A stretch of 64,000 bases of DNA from Diplonema papillatum (taxonomy: Eukaryota; Euglenozoa; Diplonemea; Diplonemida; Diplonemidae), in contig JAPJBO010000151.1 in the NCBI GenBank assembly GCA_030068145.1, forward strand, positions 1 through 64,000. The letters are read 5' to 3'. The translations under genes were made by a program, and so were the position numbers. Positions 1 through 11,291 of the stretch are shown piece after piece (position 1 is the first letter of the stretch; each line of letters starts with the position of its first letter). The notes beneath the pieces are model-generated. The model was not told where the DNA came from and did no database searches. It saw only the letters and a program-made list of their open reading frames with translations.

Positions 1-3000
1 CATTTCTTCGAATTGTACCGTCTTGTTCGCTAATCGTCTGCAGGTGACTTGCTTCTCTGGCCGTGGCTGTTATGGTCATCCACGTATGATCGTGGACGTC
101 CTTCTTGCGCTACGTGCCTCATCCACACGCTGATCAACAGCCCACTCAGTATCACACTGATTGCGCAGCCCTGCATGATCCCGTTTGTGTTGGGATAAAC
201 CCACCTCCGACCGTCCCGTTTACCTTGAAATGCCGTTGCATTTGTCGGTATGCGGCTTCTAATGCCCGAAGTACCTTTCGGTTGAATCCCAGCTTCTTTG
301 CGAGTTGCAGGGTGACGTTGATGGGCACCGAATCGAAGCACTTTTTAAAGTCGAACGCGATGCCATACAGCGGGCGCCCCATGAGGTGCGCCTCTTCGAT
401 CTCGGCTGCCAAGATGCCAGAAAAGGTCTTCCGTGCTGTGCTTAGGCCGGCAGCCGTGGAGCCCCTCTGGAGCCAGTTCGTCCATCCAGCGTTGCGCGTC
501 TTTAGCCCTGACAGCAGCCCATATCCTGTACAGCACCGGTGCCACTGAGATCGGTCGTTGGGACAAGGGATCTCCTGTGCTCTTCGGTTTCGGTATCAGC
601 GAGACGAGAGCGTGCATCAGTTCTTCCGGCCATTCTCCGCTTTCCTCCACCTCATTTAGTACTCGTGCGAACCCTTCCAGAAGCGAGTTCGGCAGCTGTT
701 GCAGCTCGTGGATCCTCCACCCGTGCATCCCAGCTGAGGCTGACTTCTTCATCTTCGCAAGCGCTGCTTTCACGTCACCCACCGTTATCGCCTCGCACTC
801 CATTTCGGCCCTGTCTGGCAGGACGGGGCTGTACATCCGCAGAAACCGCCCCCAGCACGGTTCCTCCCGCGTCGTGTATCGCTGAAAGATTCCACCCCAC
901 GCCTTCTCGCCCCTCAAGATCTCGTCAATTTCGCCGCGTTCGCCGTCAGGGTTCCGTCGTCCCGTCGCAGGAACGTCAACGGCGAGGCATATTTATCGGC
1001 GATGAAATTGAACACTAAGCCCCTTCCATGCGCCCATGCTTCCTGCATCTTATGCGTCCACTGCGCCTTTCTGTGCCGTCTGAGCGCGGAGAATGCTGCC
1101 CTCTGGGATCCCTCCAGGCTCGTCAAGGCGCTTTGAAGCGCTTGTAACTCGGAGAGATCGCCTGACATCACGATGTTGGCGACTGCCTCCGGGATGTGGC
1201 CTCTTCCTACCCTCTTCCGTGCGGCTTCTCTCGCTTTTTCCTCTCGTCTTGTAAGCGGATACGGTATGTCAGATCTCAGTCGCTCCCGGGCTGCTTGTAC
1301 CAATGTCCGCAGGTGCCCCAACAGCTCGTCTCGTGCTCGAGTTTGCTTCGTGGAGGCACCCCTTGTTGACGAGTGCTGGAATTTTTGGTGGCTAGTCGCG
1401 AGTCGCTGACCACTTGGTTCCCGCGTCCCTTGTACGCCCTGGACGGCAATGCGAGCTCGCGCCTGTGCAACATGAGCAGATAGCTTTCTGCGTGTTGCGA
1501 TAGCTGTTTCAGACTCATAGCTCCCGTCATGGCCTCTTTTGCCTCGTTGGCGAACACTTCTAAAAGACTCTTCTCACTCAGGTTGAGCAACGGATATGCC
1601 CGAGGAAATGCTGTCGGGAGTATTGCGCGCCTGTGGCGCTCTCGGAACACTTGCTGGCGCATCGTCACGTACATTGGTGCATGCGTGTGGAACTCGCTGT
1701 TTTTCCTTTCCACTGTGCAGACCTTGCTGATGGCTGGTGCCGCACAGGCATTGGCGAGGCACAAGTCTATCCTGCTCCCTCCTGTCGCATTCGGCGCCCA
1801 GCACGTGCACGGTGGTTCTTCGCCTTGGCCTACCGCGTAAGCGGCTGCCGCATCTGCCCATCTTCCCGACCGGCATGCTGCGGCTAGTACTGAACTGGTC
1901 TCTGTCGAACAATTGAAGTCACCCACTACAAGGGTCGGCACTTGCCCCAGGCCTGCCGCTATACCCAACACCTCTGTTATCAACTGCTCCCTTTCCCCCT
2001 GCACCTGCACGCTGTTCCCGCTCTGCCCGTACAACGAGAATATGTGTAATGCTGTTCTGCCGTCCCCCAGGGCTACGACAACATGCACAACGCGCGTCGA
2101 TGCCACCACTCTCTTCTCTGAGTCTTCAACCGCTGCCACTAGTTGCGCTGTGAGGTGCTGACGGGTTAGCACTGCCACTCCACCAGGTCTTCTTTGGCTT
2201 CTCCCGTCTCCACCTTCCACCATCGTTACGTCGTCGCCCCAGTGCACGTTCCATCCGTACGCCGCGAGAAATGAACCCATGTACGCCTTTTCTGCCTTGG
2301 TTACCCGGGTCTCTTGCAGTACGACTATATCTGCTTTGAGCAGGGCCACCACCAACAGCTTCTCCGTGTCCAAGGATGTCACGTTTATGGTGACGATCAC
2401 TATATCGTCGTCGTGCGGGCTCCATGATCGATCCTGCTTCGCCTCGGCGATGCTGGGTAACCTTGGTTCGGGCGCGCGGGGGCGCGTGTTCCGTTGCCGG
2501 GTCCGCGCAGCGGCGGGCACGCCGGTTGGTAGGTGGTGGGTCGGTGCGTCTGTGCCAGCAACCGGGCCAGCATTAATCAGAGCGAGCCGCGCCAAGGGTA
2601 CCGTGTCGCCTGTCGTCGCCTCCAGCAGGCGCTGGCTCGGCAGCGGTAGAATCACGGTGTCGTAGTGCTCCGGCCGGTACGTAAGAACAATGGTCGCGGT
2701 CGGCGACGGTTGTCTGCATCCACGTAGGGCCTCCCGGCTCGTCGCGTTCAGCACCCAGATGTCGCAGCGCAGCACTCGCGACGCTGCCCGTAGTGTCAGC
2801 TCATCGCCGTACGTGGCGTTCCTCCGCATGGCCGCCAGGTAAGCCTGCCACTTGGCCAACTCTTCCGCCACCGTGAGCCCTCGACTGTCCGGCCCCGGTT
2901 CCATCACCATGTACGGACGGTAGTCAGCCGGGCGCGCCTCCATCTCATCAACTACCATTTGTCGCAGTCGCTCTGCATCCACTGTCCCGTGCCGTTGTGC

Positions 3001-3196
3001 GATGGCTGAGAACTGGCAGTTCCCGTCTCCCGGCACCGGGCATGCGCGGCCAAGCATCTCGCGGGTCGCAGCTCGTACCCACCGCTCGTCGGCGAGGATA
3101 GTTACAGGTCCCCCCCCAACGAGCTTCCTTCCCGTCGTGTCGTAGCCGGCATGTCCGTGTTCCTCCCCCGCCCCGCCAAGGGGGCTCTGCCTTCAT
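1..3196 (-). pseudogene. LINE A ORF2: OTU protease, AP endonuclease and reverse transcriptase, frameshifted
   Basis: Translation probably begins at the ATG at 3196, which overlaps the ORF1 stop. Reading passes to the long open frame (to about 1276) across a C8 run at 3110-3117. Just after the shift comes an OTU-type cysteine protease start, PGDGNCQFSAIA, with the Asp-Gly-Asn-Cys nucleophile box, and a later EHYDTVI that supplies the likely histidine. An AP-endonuclease-like domain follows (TINVTSL, VVLQETR, VVGDFNC, GGSRIDLCLAN, HAPMYV). The RT follows in pieces: SLIPKPKSTGDPLSQRPIS near 600, AFDFKKCFDSVP near 340, GIMQGCAIS near 180 and YVDD near 85. Frame breaks lie near 3115, 1325, 950, 412 and 195. 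The homopolymer break could be a sequencing error, but the others argue for a dead copy. OTU domains fused to LINE ORF2 are known from some protist and algal elements. Confidence 0.85.
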
Positions 3197-5004
3197 TTAC
3201 GGGCCGGCGCCGTGCTCCCGAAGCCCATCTGCTTCAGGGTCCTCGTCGCCTTTGACGGTGGCTGCTTCGGGGGCTCCGGTGACCGCGACTTGGACTTGGT
3301 CAGCGACCTCGGCCGCTTCTTGACCTTGTCCGGCTCCGCCAGCGACTGCCGCTTCGGCGAGGGTGACGTCGTCTTCTGGGGGTCGCCTGTCCGTGCCTGG
3401 AGCTGCGCACGCAAGGCCTGCACCAGCGTCCCCAGCTCCTCCATCTTCCGACACATGTCAGCGTTCTGGGCGCGCAGCTCGGACACCTCCCTCTCGAGCT
3501 TTGCCCTCACCTCGTCGGGTCGCTGCGCGTCCTGTTCGGCTGGCTGCGGCTGGTGCTTTCCTGCTTTCCCCCCTTTCTTTCCTTTCTTGCCCCCCTTTCC
3601 GGCGTTCGGCGGTGGTGCGTCCGAGGTTTGCGGGATGTCGGCGCCGGGGTTCCCCGGGGGCCCGCTCTGCTGTCCTGTTTCTGCTGGCGCCGCTTGGGTC
3701 GTCTGCGGTCTGCCGTCACTCCAGGCCTTCAAGCCCTGCTTCCTTCCGTACAGGCCGATGAAAGCGGCCTTGGCGTAGGTCATTCCCTGACGCTCTGTTC
3801 CGTCTTCGGCCGGGTCTGTCCGGGTCTCTTCCGTCCCCTTTGTCTGCACCCATCTCGGTTGCGCCTCGTCCTTCTCCCTGACCGTCGACACGGTGACCAG
3901 TTCCCCAGTCGTCTCGACCTGGAAAATCCAGGCCGGTGGCTCCGGGCCGCGGACGACGGCGAGGCGCTTGCTGCGCTTCGGGATCACGCGGATCACCTCG
4001 ACGCCCGTCCATCCGGCCGCGTGGAGAAACGCTGCCACCTGCACCGGCGAGATCGTCCGCGGAAACCCGGCTACGTCCCAGATCTGGCCCGGCTGTCCCG
4101 GCTGCTCCTCCTCCTGCGCAGCCGCCGTCCCCAGCAACGCTCTCATAGCCGCCTCGGCCTGTTCCCCCTCCCCTTTTAGTACGCCCATGCCGCGCACACT
4201 GACGATGAGGCTCGTCTTCGCGCGCGCAGCGGCTTTCCTCGCTTCGTCCAGGGTAAGGTCGTCCCTCAGCCATAGCGCGCCTCTTCCGTCCCCTTTCAGC
4301 GTTGTGAAGACGCCCCCTTTCCCCGAAGCCGCCAAGGCGCCCTCCTTGCTGCGTCCAGCGACTCGCAGTAGTGCGCGGATCTGGGCCGTGGGGCCGGGGG
4401 TGCCGCGCGTCTCGATCCCCGTAAGCGACTTGATGTCCTCCCGGGGTACGCCCTCTCCCACGAAATGGCCCGTAAGCCAGGCCCTGGCGTCCGCCCCACA
4501 GCCCGTCCACCCTTCCACCGTCGCGTACCGGCGCGCGACTACCACGGACACCCTGTGTTCGTCCGCGGGCGGCAGGGGTGCGCTTGTCCTTCGGAGCAGC
4601 GTCCCAACCAGCTCGTCGCCAAGCTGCAGCAGGACGGCCGGGCGGACTTCAGTTCGCGGACCTCTGCGCGTCACCACCGTCGTCTCCACCCCCTCGCCTT
4701 CCCGCCTTTTGGCCCCGAGGACGACCACGGCCAGTCGTCCCTTCCGGCTCTTCTTCGCCAACTCAGTGGCGTCCGCCCATGTGACCAGGGCTACGCCCTG
4801 TGTCGTCTCCGGCTTCCTGATGTCGTTGGCCGTTACGACCGCTACGGGCCAGTCCTCTGGCCTGAGCTGTGCCAGCTGGCCTCGCCGTTTTCCCGCCAGC
4901 ACCCAGCCAGTGCCAGGTGCTTTCGCGTCGTTGGCCTGCGTCGGCCGCGGCGGCCCAGCAGAGTCGCCGCGTTGCCCGGGGCCACCACGTGGAGGTGCAG
5001 GCAT
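3193..5004 (-). CDS. LINE A ORF1 protein
   Basis: An intact 603-residue ORF immediately upstream of the retrotransposon ORF2, the position of LINE nucleic-acid-binding ORF1 proteins. I see no recognisable RRM or zinc knuckle. The protein is Ala/Gly/Arg-rich at the N-terminus. Around residues 455-480 there is a Gly/Lys-rich basic stretch (GKGGKKGKKGGKAGKH), followed by a heptad-like segment from about residue 495 to 540 (VRAKLEREVSELRAQNADMCRKM onward in part) that looks like a coiled coil. A Ser/Pro/Lys-rich basic tail ends the protein. Basic patch plus coiled coil suits a multimerising RNA-binding chaperone, but that role is inferred. The TGA stop overlaps the ORF2 ATG as ATGA. The reading frame is open throughout, in contrast to ORF2. 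Confidence 0.75.
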   Translation of the reverse strand: MPAPPRGGPGQRGDSAGPPRPTQANDAKAPGTGWVLAGKRRGQLAQLRPEDWPVAVVTANDIRKPETTQGVALVTWADATELAKKSRKGRLAVVVLGAKRREGEGVETTVVTRRGPRTEVRPAVLLQLGDELVGTLLRRTSAPLPPADEHRVSVVVARRYATVEGWTGCGADARAWLTGHFVGEGVPREDIKSLTGIETRGTPGPTAQIRALLRVAGRSKEGALAASGKGGVFTTLKGDGRGALWLRDDLTLDEARKAAARAKTSLIVSVRGMGVLKGEGEQAEAAMRALLGTAAAQEEEQPGQPGQIWDVAGFPRTISPVQVAAFLHAAGWTGVEVIRVIPKRSKRLAVVRGPEPPAWIFQVETTGELVTVSTVREKDEAQPRWVQTKGTEETRTDPAEDGTERQGMTYAKAAFIGLYGRKQGLKAWSDGRPQTTQAAPAETGQQSGPPGNPGADIPQTSDAPPPNAGKGGKKGKKGGKAGKHQPQPAEQDAQRPDEVRAKLEREVSELRAQNADMCRKMEELGTLVQALRAQLQARTGDPQKTTSPSPKRQSLAEPDKVKKRPRSLTKSKSRSPEPPKQPPSKATRTLKQMGFGSTAPARK

Positions 5005-5044
5005 GATGTTTTGTATATTTTAATAATTTGATCTTCTTCCAGCC

Positions 5045-5449
<405 letters not shown>

Positions 5450-5689
5450 GAATTCATGTATGGGTAACCCCTGTTGCGGAGTATGGCCCAGGCCGTTGGC
5501 TTCCTCACGTCACAGCTGACGATCCTTCTTGCTGCTCGTGATGACCACAGCTGTCCGGAACTGTAGCTTTGTTTGACAATGGCTCCCCGCTTCGTGTCCC
5601 GTGTGCTGCTGGCTGCAACATGTATCCGGGGGAAGGCGCCTTCCTGTGCACACGGAGCAGCGAGCCGCGTCGTGTGTGCGGGCATTTGC

Positions 5690-5855
5690 GTGATGGCTGC
5701 ATGCAAATTTTGCGAGGAAATACTCCGAGGTGCCTTTGGGTGATGGCCGCATGCAAATCTGACTCCGATGTGCCTTTGGGTGATGGCCGCATGCAAATCT
5801 GCGAGGAAATACTCCGATGTGCCTTTGGGTGATGGCCGCATGCAAATCTGCGGTG
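5690..5855. repeat. Short tandem repeat, about 49-bp units
   Basis: Four imperfect units share the sequence GTGATGGCCGCATGCAAATC followed by TGCGAGGAAATACTCCGATG and TGCCTTTGG. One unit has an internal deletion. The array starts about 70 bases downstream of the kinesin-like exon (minus-strand sense). From 5448 to 5689 there is unremarkable sequence with no feature I can support. Confidence 0.85.
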
Positions 5856-5923
5856 TCTGAAGTGAAGAAACCAAAGGAAAAGAGTGCGAGGAGGGAGGGA
5901 GGGTGGGGGGCGCTGAAGAATAC

Positions 5924-6548
5924 CTGTTTTCTTCAGCGCGAACGTCAGTGCGTAGGACAGCTGCGGCAGCAGCTCGGTGAGGCTGGGAGCGTGCAAGACG
6001 GCCTGCAGCGTCTTCAACACGGACGAGGGCGAGGCCGCGAAGACGAACCGCCGGCCCGAAAGCTCGGACTCGGTCTCCCCGGGCCACTGCATGTCGTCGG
6101 GGACCTTCTGCTGGACGTTTTTGAGAAGATCGGTCGGGCGGGTCGGGTCGTTGAGGAAGCACGACAGGGCCACGCGGATGCAGCCCGGCCTGTTGTCGGT
6201 GCCGGTGAGCCGGCAGAGGCTGTTGAGGACGAGAGGCGCAAGGCCTTGATCCGACAGGAGGGGGGGGCCGTCCTTGTTGATGACGATCACGCAGCAGTTC
6301 TTCGCGCCGTGCTGGGCCGCCACCCGGTGGCACAGCGGCAGCACCGTCGCCTTGAAGACCTGGTCCACGTGCGCATTCCTCGTGAACACCCCGCTCACCA
6401 CCACTCGCCGCACAGCCTCCGATTCGTTGTCCGCCAGGGACACCCCGACGCCCCCTCCCACCGCATCCTCCCGCACCCGCAGCACCCCTTCGCTATCCCC
6501 GCCCGTCACCACGAAGTACAGAAACGGCGTGTTCGCCTCCGCCTCCAT
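5924..6548 (-). CDS. Kinesin-like motor-domain relative, first exon (degenerate)
   Basis: The exon opens at ATG 6548 (MEAEANTPFLYFVV) and ends at a good donor, AAAACAG|GTATTC, after 5924. It holds 208 codons plus one base. The order of elements recalls the N-terminal half of a kinesin motor: VDQVFKATVLPL resembles the Q-x-VF-x2-T-x-P-L segment, NCCVIVI occupies the strand before the P-loop, and then come DQGLAPLVLNSL and IRVALSCFLNDP. The P-loop GQTGSGKT is absent and replaced by NKDGPPLL, so ATP binding by the usual site is unlikely. Later exons were not found: beyond the donor lie a tandem repeat, the (TG)200 tract and LINE A, so the gene may be interrupted or have a very long intron. The family call rests on pattern only. 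That it is a genuine coding exon is better supported than its name. Confidence 0.4.
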
Positions 6549-6947
6549 ATTGCGAGCGCCCCCCGGAGCTTGGCCCGGTTGGAATACACGACTCGGTTTC
6601 CGATGGCTTTTACCCTCCTTTTTGCAGGCCGGCGCCCTGCAACATTCACAGATCTCCGCTTTTCTTTTGTGTGTGTGCCTGGGTTTCGTACGGTGGTGAC
6701 GTGTGCCTCTTTTAGAGTTTAAGACCGGCTTATTAACGTGGTCCGAGTCTCGACAGCCCGTTGGGACCGGACACCGGACGGTAGGTAATCTTTTCGAAGG
6801 AAGAGTTAACTCTTGAAACGCCCGACGCGGGGACACGGTACGCCGTGAGGTGCCGCCCTCAGAAGCTTGTGTTGAAGAGGGTGTGCCCCGAGTCACACCC
6901 GAACAGCAGGTGTGACCATGTCCGCCAGGGACACGGGGGGATTGCAA

Positions 6948-7190
6948 GAACGTGCTTGGACTGCGTATGTGCTCAACATCGCACTGGTCCCGTCTGCGCC
7001 GTGTTTCGGTCCTTTAAGCCACGGACACATAAGGTGGACCATCATCAGCGCGGAACCTGAGTGTCTGCAGACAGGACAGCGGTGTGAGTCTGGTTTGTCA
7101 GGCGGCTGTTCGTAGCTCGTCACAGCCAGGACCACCCGTGCTACTAGAGCACAGGCGAATCCGTCACGGGGAGAAGGCCCCTACAACCGT
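6948..7190 (+). repeat. Dispersed repeat R1, copy 1
   Basis: About 240 bases starting GATTGCAAGAACGTGCTTGG and ending near CCCCTACAACCGT. Nearly the same sequence recurs at 15310-15540 and 16875-17125, with shorter or decayed copies at 29705, 50280, 59430 and 59885. On the minus strand copies 1 and 3 keep an ORF with a Cys-x2-Cys pair (CPVC, altered to SPVC in one), but the others are broken. It continues through a G-run into the flank of the 43-bp minisatellite. Confidence 0.9.
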
Positions 7191-7325
7191 ATGTGTAGTG
7201 TGACAGTGGGAGGGACTTGGGGGGGGTTTTTTTTTTGAATTTACGGAGTATCACGTCTGCCCGTAGCAACTTGCGAACAGCTTCCGGTCCACGAGAGAGG
7301 ACTTCTATAACGGTTGAAATGCATT

Positions 7326-7757
7326 CAAGACAAGGGCGGACGACGGTTGAGCTGTCTCTCTACCTCCTCAAGACAAGGGCGGACGACGGTTGAGCTGTCT
7401 CTCTACCTCCTCAAGACAAGGGCGGACGACGGTTAAGCTGTCTCTCTACCTCCTCAAGACAAGGGCGGACGACGGTTAAGCTGTCTCTCTACCTCCTCAA
7501 GACAAGGGCGGACGACGGTTGAGCTGTCTCTCTACCTCCTCAAGACAAGGGCGGACGACGGTTGAGCTGTCTCTCTACCTCCTCAAGACAAGGGCGGACG
7601 ACGGTTGAGCTGTCTCTCTACCTCCTCAAGACAAAGGCGGACGACGGTTGAGCTGTCTCTCTACCTCCTCAAGACAAGGGCGGACGACGGTTGAGCTGTC
7701 TCTCTACCTCCTCAAGACAAGGGCGGACGACGGTTGAGCTGTCTCTCTACCTCCTCA
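7326..7757. repeat. 43-bp minisatellite, ten units
   Basis: Ten near-identical head-to-tail copies of a 43-base unit (CAAGACAAGGGCGGACGACG followed by GTTGAGCTGTCTCTCTACCT and CCT), with a few A/G differences. The same unit occurs twice at 15674-15760 with the same flanks on both sides (ATCACGTCTGCCCGTAGCAA before, AAAACGGTGT after), so the array is part of a larger dispersed repeat that includes R1. Confidence 0.97.
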
Positions 7758-7837
7758 AAACGGTGTGTTGAGGAGGAAACGGTTTCATTGCACCATCCGC
7801 CGTGACAACGAAATGGAAATACGGACGAAAAATGTAG

Positions 7838-9134
7838 ATGGCGTTCACCGACTGGCTGCGGCAGGTGAAATGGGCACCCCCACGACACGACGAACTGGGC
7901 ATCAGCTTCATCGAATTAGCTGTAGAGTTCGAAATGCACACCGGCAGCGGCTCCCTGACCTCAAAAGCAGGTACTATACAGCAGTACCTCAAGCACAGAC
8001 ATAGACAGGCAAGGCGACAACAGCTAGCACAAACGCTAGCGGATGGGGAAATGGGCGACAGCAAGTTGCTTGTGTGCTTCGATGGTGGGGCGAGAGCTAA
8101 CGGAACCGCCTTCGCCGGCGCTGGCGCAGGGGCGGTAATGTACCGAGACGGCGTCAAGGTGTCGGAAGTAATACTGCCACTGCCCACCGTGCGCAGCAAT
8201 AATGTGGCAGAGTATGTGTACGGTGCGGGGGGAATCGGCGCTGGTAGTGGGGCAGCTTTTGCGACGCCTGGCATGTTCCGAGGAGCTCAAGCCATACCAA
8301 ACACGCGCTGCCAGAATGGTTTCTTCCCTGCAGCGACGGATGGCAGTGCGCATCGAGCACGTTTAAGCGCGAGAGGAACACGGACGCTGATGCCCTGAGT
8401 AACGCCGCCATGGACTTGGTGCAGCGCCAGCGGCCGACTCCTCGAAGGCAAGAGAAGCTGCTGGCCGACTGTCGCCGGTCCGCCTTGGGCAAAGCGCTTA
8501 GCCTCGTTGAGATGGGAAGAAGGTGATGGGACAGCCGTGGTACCGTGCTGAGAGGGACGGTTGCACGGGGCGTCTCCCGACGAGCGCAGTTGTCAGAGGC
8601 GACAGAAGGCATCATCGTGAGGATACGCGAACACGCGCAGGCGGGAATCGCGGACGAACAAGAGAGCAACCCTTACCCGCCACACCTCAATTGGGCCGCA
8701 ACCTTCTTGCCAGAGGAGGCTTACCCGGCAGGATGGACACAGGGAAAACCTGAATGGAAAGGCAGAACGGAAGAGGCCGAAAGGGGTTCAAGCACAGATC
8801 CGCGCAAAGGTGCCCCCCCCCGTGCCCCCCAGAAGGCGCTGCGAACACTTCCCGCCCTGGAGTGGTTTGCTCGCTCCACAAAAAGCCGCGATGCAGTGAG
8901 TGCGTAAAAAAGCGTCTACCGGCGGAGACCTGCTGTCGCCTCAAGCAGCATCATCACGGATCGGATGGTCTAAGGCCCCGGATGCACTTCTGCACAGCTC
9001 ACAGACTAGGACGTTGCGGCGATTGTGTGGCTGAAAACGAAGCATTGGCCAGCTGCTGCACAAAGCATCACGCAAACAGGAGAGCGAATGGAGGCCCCCA
9101 CTCCCAGCCCGGGGGTGCATCGGCCGTCACCTAG
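7838..9134 (+). pseudogene. LINE B ORF2 C-terminus: RNase H and tandem Cys/His module
   Basis: Plus-strand coding remnant in three frames. It opens with WLRQVKWAPP and IELAVEFEMHT, a segment also present in LINE D (WLAALRW, IELALDFELFT) and LINE C (WLRSLSW, VELALDFEAFT). A type I RNase H follows: LLVCFDGGARANG with the first Asp, NNVAEYV with the Glu, then, after a shift and apparent internal deletion, ERNTDADALSN near 8365. The C-terminus (about 8860-9110) has two Cys/His units: CSLHKKPRCSEC, ETCC and QHHH, then CTAHRLGRCGDC, SCC and KHH. The end GASAVT-stop matches the SAVT-stop of LINE D copies. The RT and endonuclease are absent and frames shift near 8220, 8520 and 8750, so this is a dead 5'-truncated copy. 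The 3' untranslated part is about 60 bases and stops at an (AC)n tract. Confidence 0.8.
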
Positions 9135-9191
9135 CTTAATCTGAGCGTGGTCGTACTTTCGTGAAGGGAGGCACCACGTTAAAACAGGTCC

Positions 9192-9321
<130 letters not shown>

Positions 9322-9477
9322 CCCCATTGGGATCGCATTATCTTGCCTCGGGCGTCGCAATAGGTCGCCTGGGAGCAATCAAAAAAGGAATGGTACGAAG
9401 GAAAAAATCGGAACCTCCCTTCGGGCGGGAAATTTTCTGAGTGCGTAGTGCTCGGGCGGGGGGTTGTTTGTTTGCGC

Positions 9478-9633
9478 GTGCCTTGTGGTTGATCGATTTC
9501 GCAGGTGATGAATTTTCCCTGTGTCCAGGAATCCCGATCAACCGCCAAAAACACGCTGCCCATGTCTTCTTTAGCCCTGCACAAATTCTTTGAAGGACAA
9601 CCCCCAAGAATTGTTGATGCTAAAAAAAAAGGG
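9478..9633 (+). repeat. SINE-like repeat S3, copy 1
   Basis: Ends with CTGCACAAATTCTTTGAAGG, ACAACCCCCAAGAATTGTTG and a short A-run. Related copies lie at 12478-12598, 32835-32990 and 41690-41780, all on the plus strand and all ending in an A-rich stretch, as expected of a retroposed element. I could not identify a tRNA- or 5S-like head. From 9640 to 10210 I see no gene or repeat I can support. Confidence 0.6.
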
Positions 9634-10214
9634 GGTGGAAACGCCATCTCGTGGAACGAAATGTATAGCCGCCTCCGCTCCCCACACCCGCCCGCGAGGG
9701 AAAAAGAGAAAGGAGCAAAGGAGCAAGGCCGTCAGTTTTTTTCGGCAGAGTCGGGGGAACGCACAAACCGGGCAAAAAAGATGTGAAGATCAAGATGTTG
9801 TCGCAAAAAGCTTCTGATCGGCAGAACTTCCAACACTGGGGGGGGGGGCAGCGATATCGATGGCGAAAAACGCAGCCACGCCCTGATTCAGTACAGCCAG
9901 CCCGAGGCCAACCTACAGCCGAACCAGCGAGCACAGCCAGAGCCCGGGGTGACAACCGACCTGCCCTGAAGGGACGCCGGAGGCGCCACAAAATGACCCC
10001 CGCAAATGAGCCCAGCCTCAAAAAGTGCCCCTAAAGGACTCCAAAAAGACCCAGACCTTAGTAGGGACACTGCTTCAGTTTTTTTGCTGTTTACTGAGGG
10101 GTTGGTTTTCCTTTATCACTAGCTGCGGCCTGCTGATGGTTTGTTATCAAGCAAGCTGAACAATCCGCTGTGCCATTTCCCTGCTCAACTAGTGCTCGCC
10201 TGCCTTGATGGCAC

Positions 10215-10445
10215 TTGCACCTTAAAGAACTCAATGCTCAACTTGTAGAACGTGGGGGGCCGAAGACTATACTCCACGAAGGAATGTACTTGGTGTCGGT
10301 CACAAACAGTCCCGGACATGAAATCATAACGAAAGCGTGCACCAAATATACAACCCGTAACCACATAGCCCTTTCTTGGTCTAAGAGAACCCATTCATGA
10401 ACGGTCACACGGAGACCCTAAAACCCCGGAATTTCAAGGTCTGCC
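10215..10445 (-). repeat. Dispersed repeat S5, copy 1
   Basis: Reverse complement of 42640-42870. Both copies carry GACCGTTCATGAATGGGTT, a segment ending in GGTTACGGGTTGTATATTTG and GGTGCACGCTTTCGT, and CATTCCTTCGTGGAGT. There is no intact ORF in either copy. The stretch 10446-10735 holds nothing else I recognise. Confidence 0.85.
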
Positions 10446-10734
10446 TAACCAAACAAAAGACAGGGAGGGTTCGTGACAATTCCCACCGGCAAAAAGAACG
10501 ACAGCGCGCGCCAAAGTAAACGATCAGGCAGAAAGCAGATTCGCCTAGCACGCATCTGCACCCTCCCCATAACTGAGTAATATATGCACGTTTCTGCTTG
10601 GCTACGAAAAAGAACTCTTTTGACGAAGGACATCAGAATCTTCGGCAAGCTTTCGCACCAGCCCGCTGACTACCAAGTGGGCGATGTAGGAGGTTTTGAC
10701 GGAGCTGAAACGGACAAAACTTAGCCGACACGGC

Positions 10735-10905
10735 GGAGTCCAGCCGCAGAAGCTGGAGTTAAAGAGTTTTCGGGTGTGCCCGAGTCACACCCGAAAAGTG
10801 GGTGTGCCACAACCATAACGCGTGTAAATACGCACCCGAAAAGCGGTTGTGACACCCGCTTCTTAACCCCAGCTTTATAACTCCAGCTTCTGCGCCGGTC
10901 TCGTG
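10735..10905. mobile_element. Foldback (MITE-like) element
   Basis: About 170 bases bounded by inverted copies of GCAGAAGCTGGAGTTA (left near 10747, right TAACTCCAGCTTCTGC near 10878). Inside are inverted copies of the motif ACCCGAAAAG with GTGTG. No coding capacity, and no clear target-site duplication. Confidence 0.65.
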
Positions 10906-11000
10906 TACGTTTGATGCTACCATCAAGTCCTCTTCACAGGAATGCAGTGTTGGGGAGGGAGTAACATACGGGAACATTGCGGCCGCAAAAAATGAAAAGA

Positions 11001-11291
11001 AATACTCGAGAGACTACCTTGTGCTTACTTTGAAGGAGGGGAGAAATAATACAACGACAAAGTGGGTCTTTTGGTTGAACGCTTACGCCCGCCACTAAAT
11101 CCAGGTTTACCTGTGTTTCGTGTGGGCTACAGCACATTTACCTCCTTTGATACTGGAATATTGTTGCGATAATGGGGAGTCACCGGCATGCCGATGAGCC
11201 CCACGCTGAGCAACACAGCCCACCTCCCTTAGTTTTGATACTTCGCAACGGGCAGCCTCCTCAAGCATTTCCTACACAGCAGGTGCTTACA

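Noticed and set aside
3212..5031. Plus-strand ORFs of up to 376 residues opposite ORF1
   Set aside because: Shadows caused by high GC at third positions of ORF1; composition is Pro/Arg/Ser-rich with no recognisable domain.
7326..7757. Regular 43-bp repeats considered as a CRISPR array
   Set aside because: Units are contiguous with no variable spacers and the genome is eukaryotic.
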